Source: Phallusia mammillata (taxonomy: Eukaryota; Chordata; Ascidiacea; Phlebobranchia; Ascidiidae). From it: a DNA stretch of 64,000 bases. Every line of letters begins with the position of its first letter. Position 1 is the first letter of the stretch. This document shows positions 61,548 through 64,000 of the stretch, one piece after another. The stretch is from assembly GCA_003260075.1 (NCBI GenBank), contig QLIY01000002.1, positions 372,746 to 436,745 of the forward strand, in the 5' to 3' direction. The position numbers were made by a program, and so were the translations under genes. Below the pieces are notes generated by a model. That model ran no database searches, was not told the DNA's origin, and was given only the letters and a program-made list of their open reading frames with translations.

Positions 61548-61811
61548 TTTTAAAACTTTGACATTATTAGTCCAAACAAATTCATTTTCAATTTGGGAAA
61601 CATTCAACAAATGTTGTTTATTGTCAAATGCCACAAACCCATAAATTGGTTTGTCTTAATTCCTTGTAATCTCAAGTCATTGCTTAGAATAAAAATCCAT
61701 CGCTACGCAAGTGGGAATTCGCTTTTGCATTGTTTAAGTTCACAACAGCTGAAGCTTACAATGAAATATTGTCGCCTGAATTTAATTAAACCGCGTGAAA
61801 ACAAGCTGCGA

Positions 61812-62149
61812 ATCGATCCACCAAAGCGATTGAGACGCTGCTTTGTTCGAATTCACAACGACAAGATCTTGCAATAAAACTTATCGCACCAAATTGATTG
61901 AATCGTCATGAAGACATTCAAAAAATCGATCCACCAAAGCGATTGAGTCGCTGTATTGTTCGAATTCACAATGACAAAAGCTTGCAATAAAACTTATCGC
62001 ACCAAATTGATTGAATCGTCATGAAGACATCTAGAAAATCGATCCGCCAAAGCGATTGCGACTTAACATTGTTGCAGTTCGCAATAACCGCAGTTGGCGG
62101 CGACATTTGCCACAGTAGATTGATTGAATCGTCATGAAAACAGTCCGAA
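61812..62149. repeat. 113-bp tandem repeat, three copies
   Basis: ATCGATCCACCAAAGCGATTG begins copies at 61812, 61925 and 62038 (exact 113-bp spacing). Each ends with TTGATTGAATCGTCATGAA. The third copy is diverged in the middle, and a fourth start (ATCGACCC, 62150) is vestigial. Confidence 0.92.
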
Positions 62150-64000
62150 ATCGACCCAGGAGGTTCCGTCGAACACTGGACTTGTTGACGCGTCAAAAAT
62201 GGACAATAGCCGCAGACTGACCCGTCGGTCAATTTGTCGCACTGTAGTGACGTTTTTATTGCCGCACGCGTCCACGCCGCGAAAAAAATGAAATCGCGAA
62301 TTTTCGCCGCGGGTCAATGAACGCATTGTGACATCATCAGTCGTAAAAGCGTTGGAACATTTCCGGTCGATGTAAATTAAAACTTGCTTCCCATCAACTG
62401 CGATTTTACGGGGAAGGGCAAATAAATAAGTCGGGGGCTTTCCCTCTTAGCGTGGGTCTGTCGTAAATTCGATCACAGCGAAGAAAAAACGGAACGCGCT
62501 AAAGAGAAAAACCAACGTAAGAACTGATTAATTGCCCTCGTCCAGTGGTTGATCGTAAAATGCGCGGCGCGTGCGACGGTTTTTATCTCATTCCTAAAAT
62601 GTTGACTAAAGATTTGCACGCTTGGCAGTTAATCTGTCGTTTATCAGGCGGTGCTCGGCGATCAAATGAAGCCTCATGCGTTAGCGGGGCATCAACAACG
62701 GCAGGGTATATAGGCGCGCGCATTTTCCCATGAGCGTACTGGTTATTTACTGAAATCGTTTATCACCACGTGCTCAACAAATAGCTTTATCAGGCAAAAT
62801 TTATCTGCAGGTAAATAGCGCGGGAATTAACGATCCCACTTCGGGTCGCCGGGTCGAGAAAATAGGCGAACTGTTGGTCTGCTTACGATGCCGACTCGTA
62901 TTTGATATAAATTAAGACATTGTTATCGAACGTGGCACATATTTGCTCAAGTGCTTACGCCGCGATAAAACTTCCAGCGACTTTGCGACTGGCAAACATA
63001 AGGCTAAGTCTAACGAGTGCAAACATTCCCTTCGCCACAAAATAACACCCCCCTTGTCGATTAACTGTTCTCTGTCACATAAATAGTTACATGCATTAGC
63101 CACGAGCCTTGTTTGAATGTTTGCGAGTATGAGCCGTGAAATCGGTAAACATCAATTTTCGGGGAATGATGATTCGAACTATCCTTGTTGTGTGTTTGCG
63201 CATCGCTCTATCTGTATCGCATTGTATTAACCCGAAATCCGATAAAATGTTAAATCCACGACCCTTCAAGCAGTGTTTCCACAATTTTTTTTGTTTTCTT
63301 TGCAGAACACTTGACGGCTTAAAAATGCAAAAAAAATAAAAAGAATTTTTAATTCAAACAAACTAATAAAAAAAATCAAATAAATAACTGTGCAAATTTA
63401 GTGTCACGGTTTTGGTAACAAACCTTCAAACAGTGTTTCCAAAACTTTTTTATGCTTTTTATTTCATTTATTTTCAATGTGGACAAAACCATCAAATAAA
63501 TCAATTTTGAACTTGTGTTGGGTTTCACTAGCTTTCCCGAGTACACCCCTATTTCATCAAAAGGCGCCTTAAATAATTCCGATTCTAGGTAGCAGAGCAA
63601 ATACCCTAATGACCCGACAAAGTCACACAATAAGATACCAGTAAAAATTTGTTCGCTAGCTTCCGGACGAGTTTGTCGTTTTCTTATCGCTTTTTCTTAT
63701 CTTTTGAGTACTTAACGTAACAAAGAGACATACACATACGCACAGTAATACACACTATAGGTTTAACGATAATAGGCTACCCTCAGAAGCATGCCTTGTC
63801 AAACGTATGATTAATGATAGACTCGAATACATGGTATCATATTTTTCTGTTCAATCGTAGTCTAGGGTAGAATTTACTGCCCTATTTTATGTGTATTTAG
63901 TGGTTTTGATATATCGCCTCTAAAATGGGTATGTTTGCAGTTATTTTATGGGCAAATGCTATATAATGCGTAAATACGCGCATTTGATCAAAATGGATAC

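Larger units (their letters stand above)
59504..64000. other. upstream dac intron / 5' region, no exon recognised
   Basis: No sequence resembling the Dachbox-N DNA-binding domain was seen. The segment contains the C-junction duplication 61275-61547, the 113-bp tandem repeat 61812-62149 and a more CG-rich part around 62200-62900. Open frames here are short and unconvincing. Confidence 0.5.

Noticed and set aside
59504..64000. Dachbox-N DNA-binding exons of dachshund
   Set aside because: I looked for the conserved helix motifs on the minus strand and saw none. They most likely lie beyond 64000.

Overview
The window is animal nuclear DNA: AT-rich, intron-rich, full of short non-autonomous transposons, with GT-AG introns of about 0.1-4 kb. 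Three conserved metazoan genes are recognisable, all on the minus strand. The gene content, compact introns and apparently high allelic divergence suggest an invertebrate chordate, most likely an ascidian of the Ciona type. That placement is inference; no species-diagnostic sequence was identified.

Layout, left to right. (1) 1-1457: the 5' end of wntless (Wls/Evi/GPR177), the Wnt cargo receptor: start codon and three coding exons, continuing off the left edge. (2) 4493-38797: a complete or nearly complete TMEM131 gene in 37 proposed coding exons. It runs from a signal-peptide exon at 38668-38797, through PapD-like/Ig-like lumenal exons, to the transmembrane exon at 15070-15295 and a long cytosolic tail ending at 4493. 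(3) 42737-59503: the 3' two thirds of dachshund (Dach), from the conserved FMMM-containing linker through the Dach C-terminal coiled coil to the last exon. The N-terminal Ski/Sno/Dac DNA-binding exons were not found and should lie beyond the right edge. About 3.9 kb separates TMEM131 from dac and about 3.0 kb separates wntless from TMEM131. No other protein gene is supported.

The non-coding space holds several hAT-type MITEs, some with perfect 8-bp target-site duplications, a Tigger/pogo-like MITE family, tRNA-derived SINE pieces, a 35-bp minisatellite, a 113-bp tandem repeat, palindromes and a long polypurine tract. The most unusual signal is a set of about 23 local direct duplications (roughly 85-430 bp per copy, plus one larger). 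In each, the two slightly diverged copies are separated by a pure run of usually 9-12 C, always C on the + strand. Four further C homopolymers are 54-76 nt long. Some duplications copy pieces of TMEM131 exons, and in one only one copy carries a MITE. This is either a real duplication mechanism linked to poly-G/poly-C, or two haplotypes joined head to tail in the assembly. The allele-like divergence, the filled/empty MITE site and an unmerged duplicate beside an N gap make the assembly explanation serious.

Functionally, wntless and TMEM131 both encode secretory-pathway cargo factors (for Wnt and collagen), while dachshund is a nuclear transcriptional cofactor. Nothing in the sequence shows that the three are co-regulated beyond sharing a strand.
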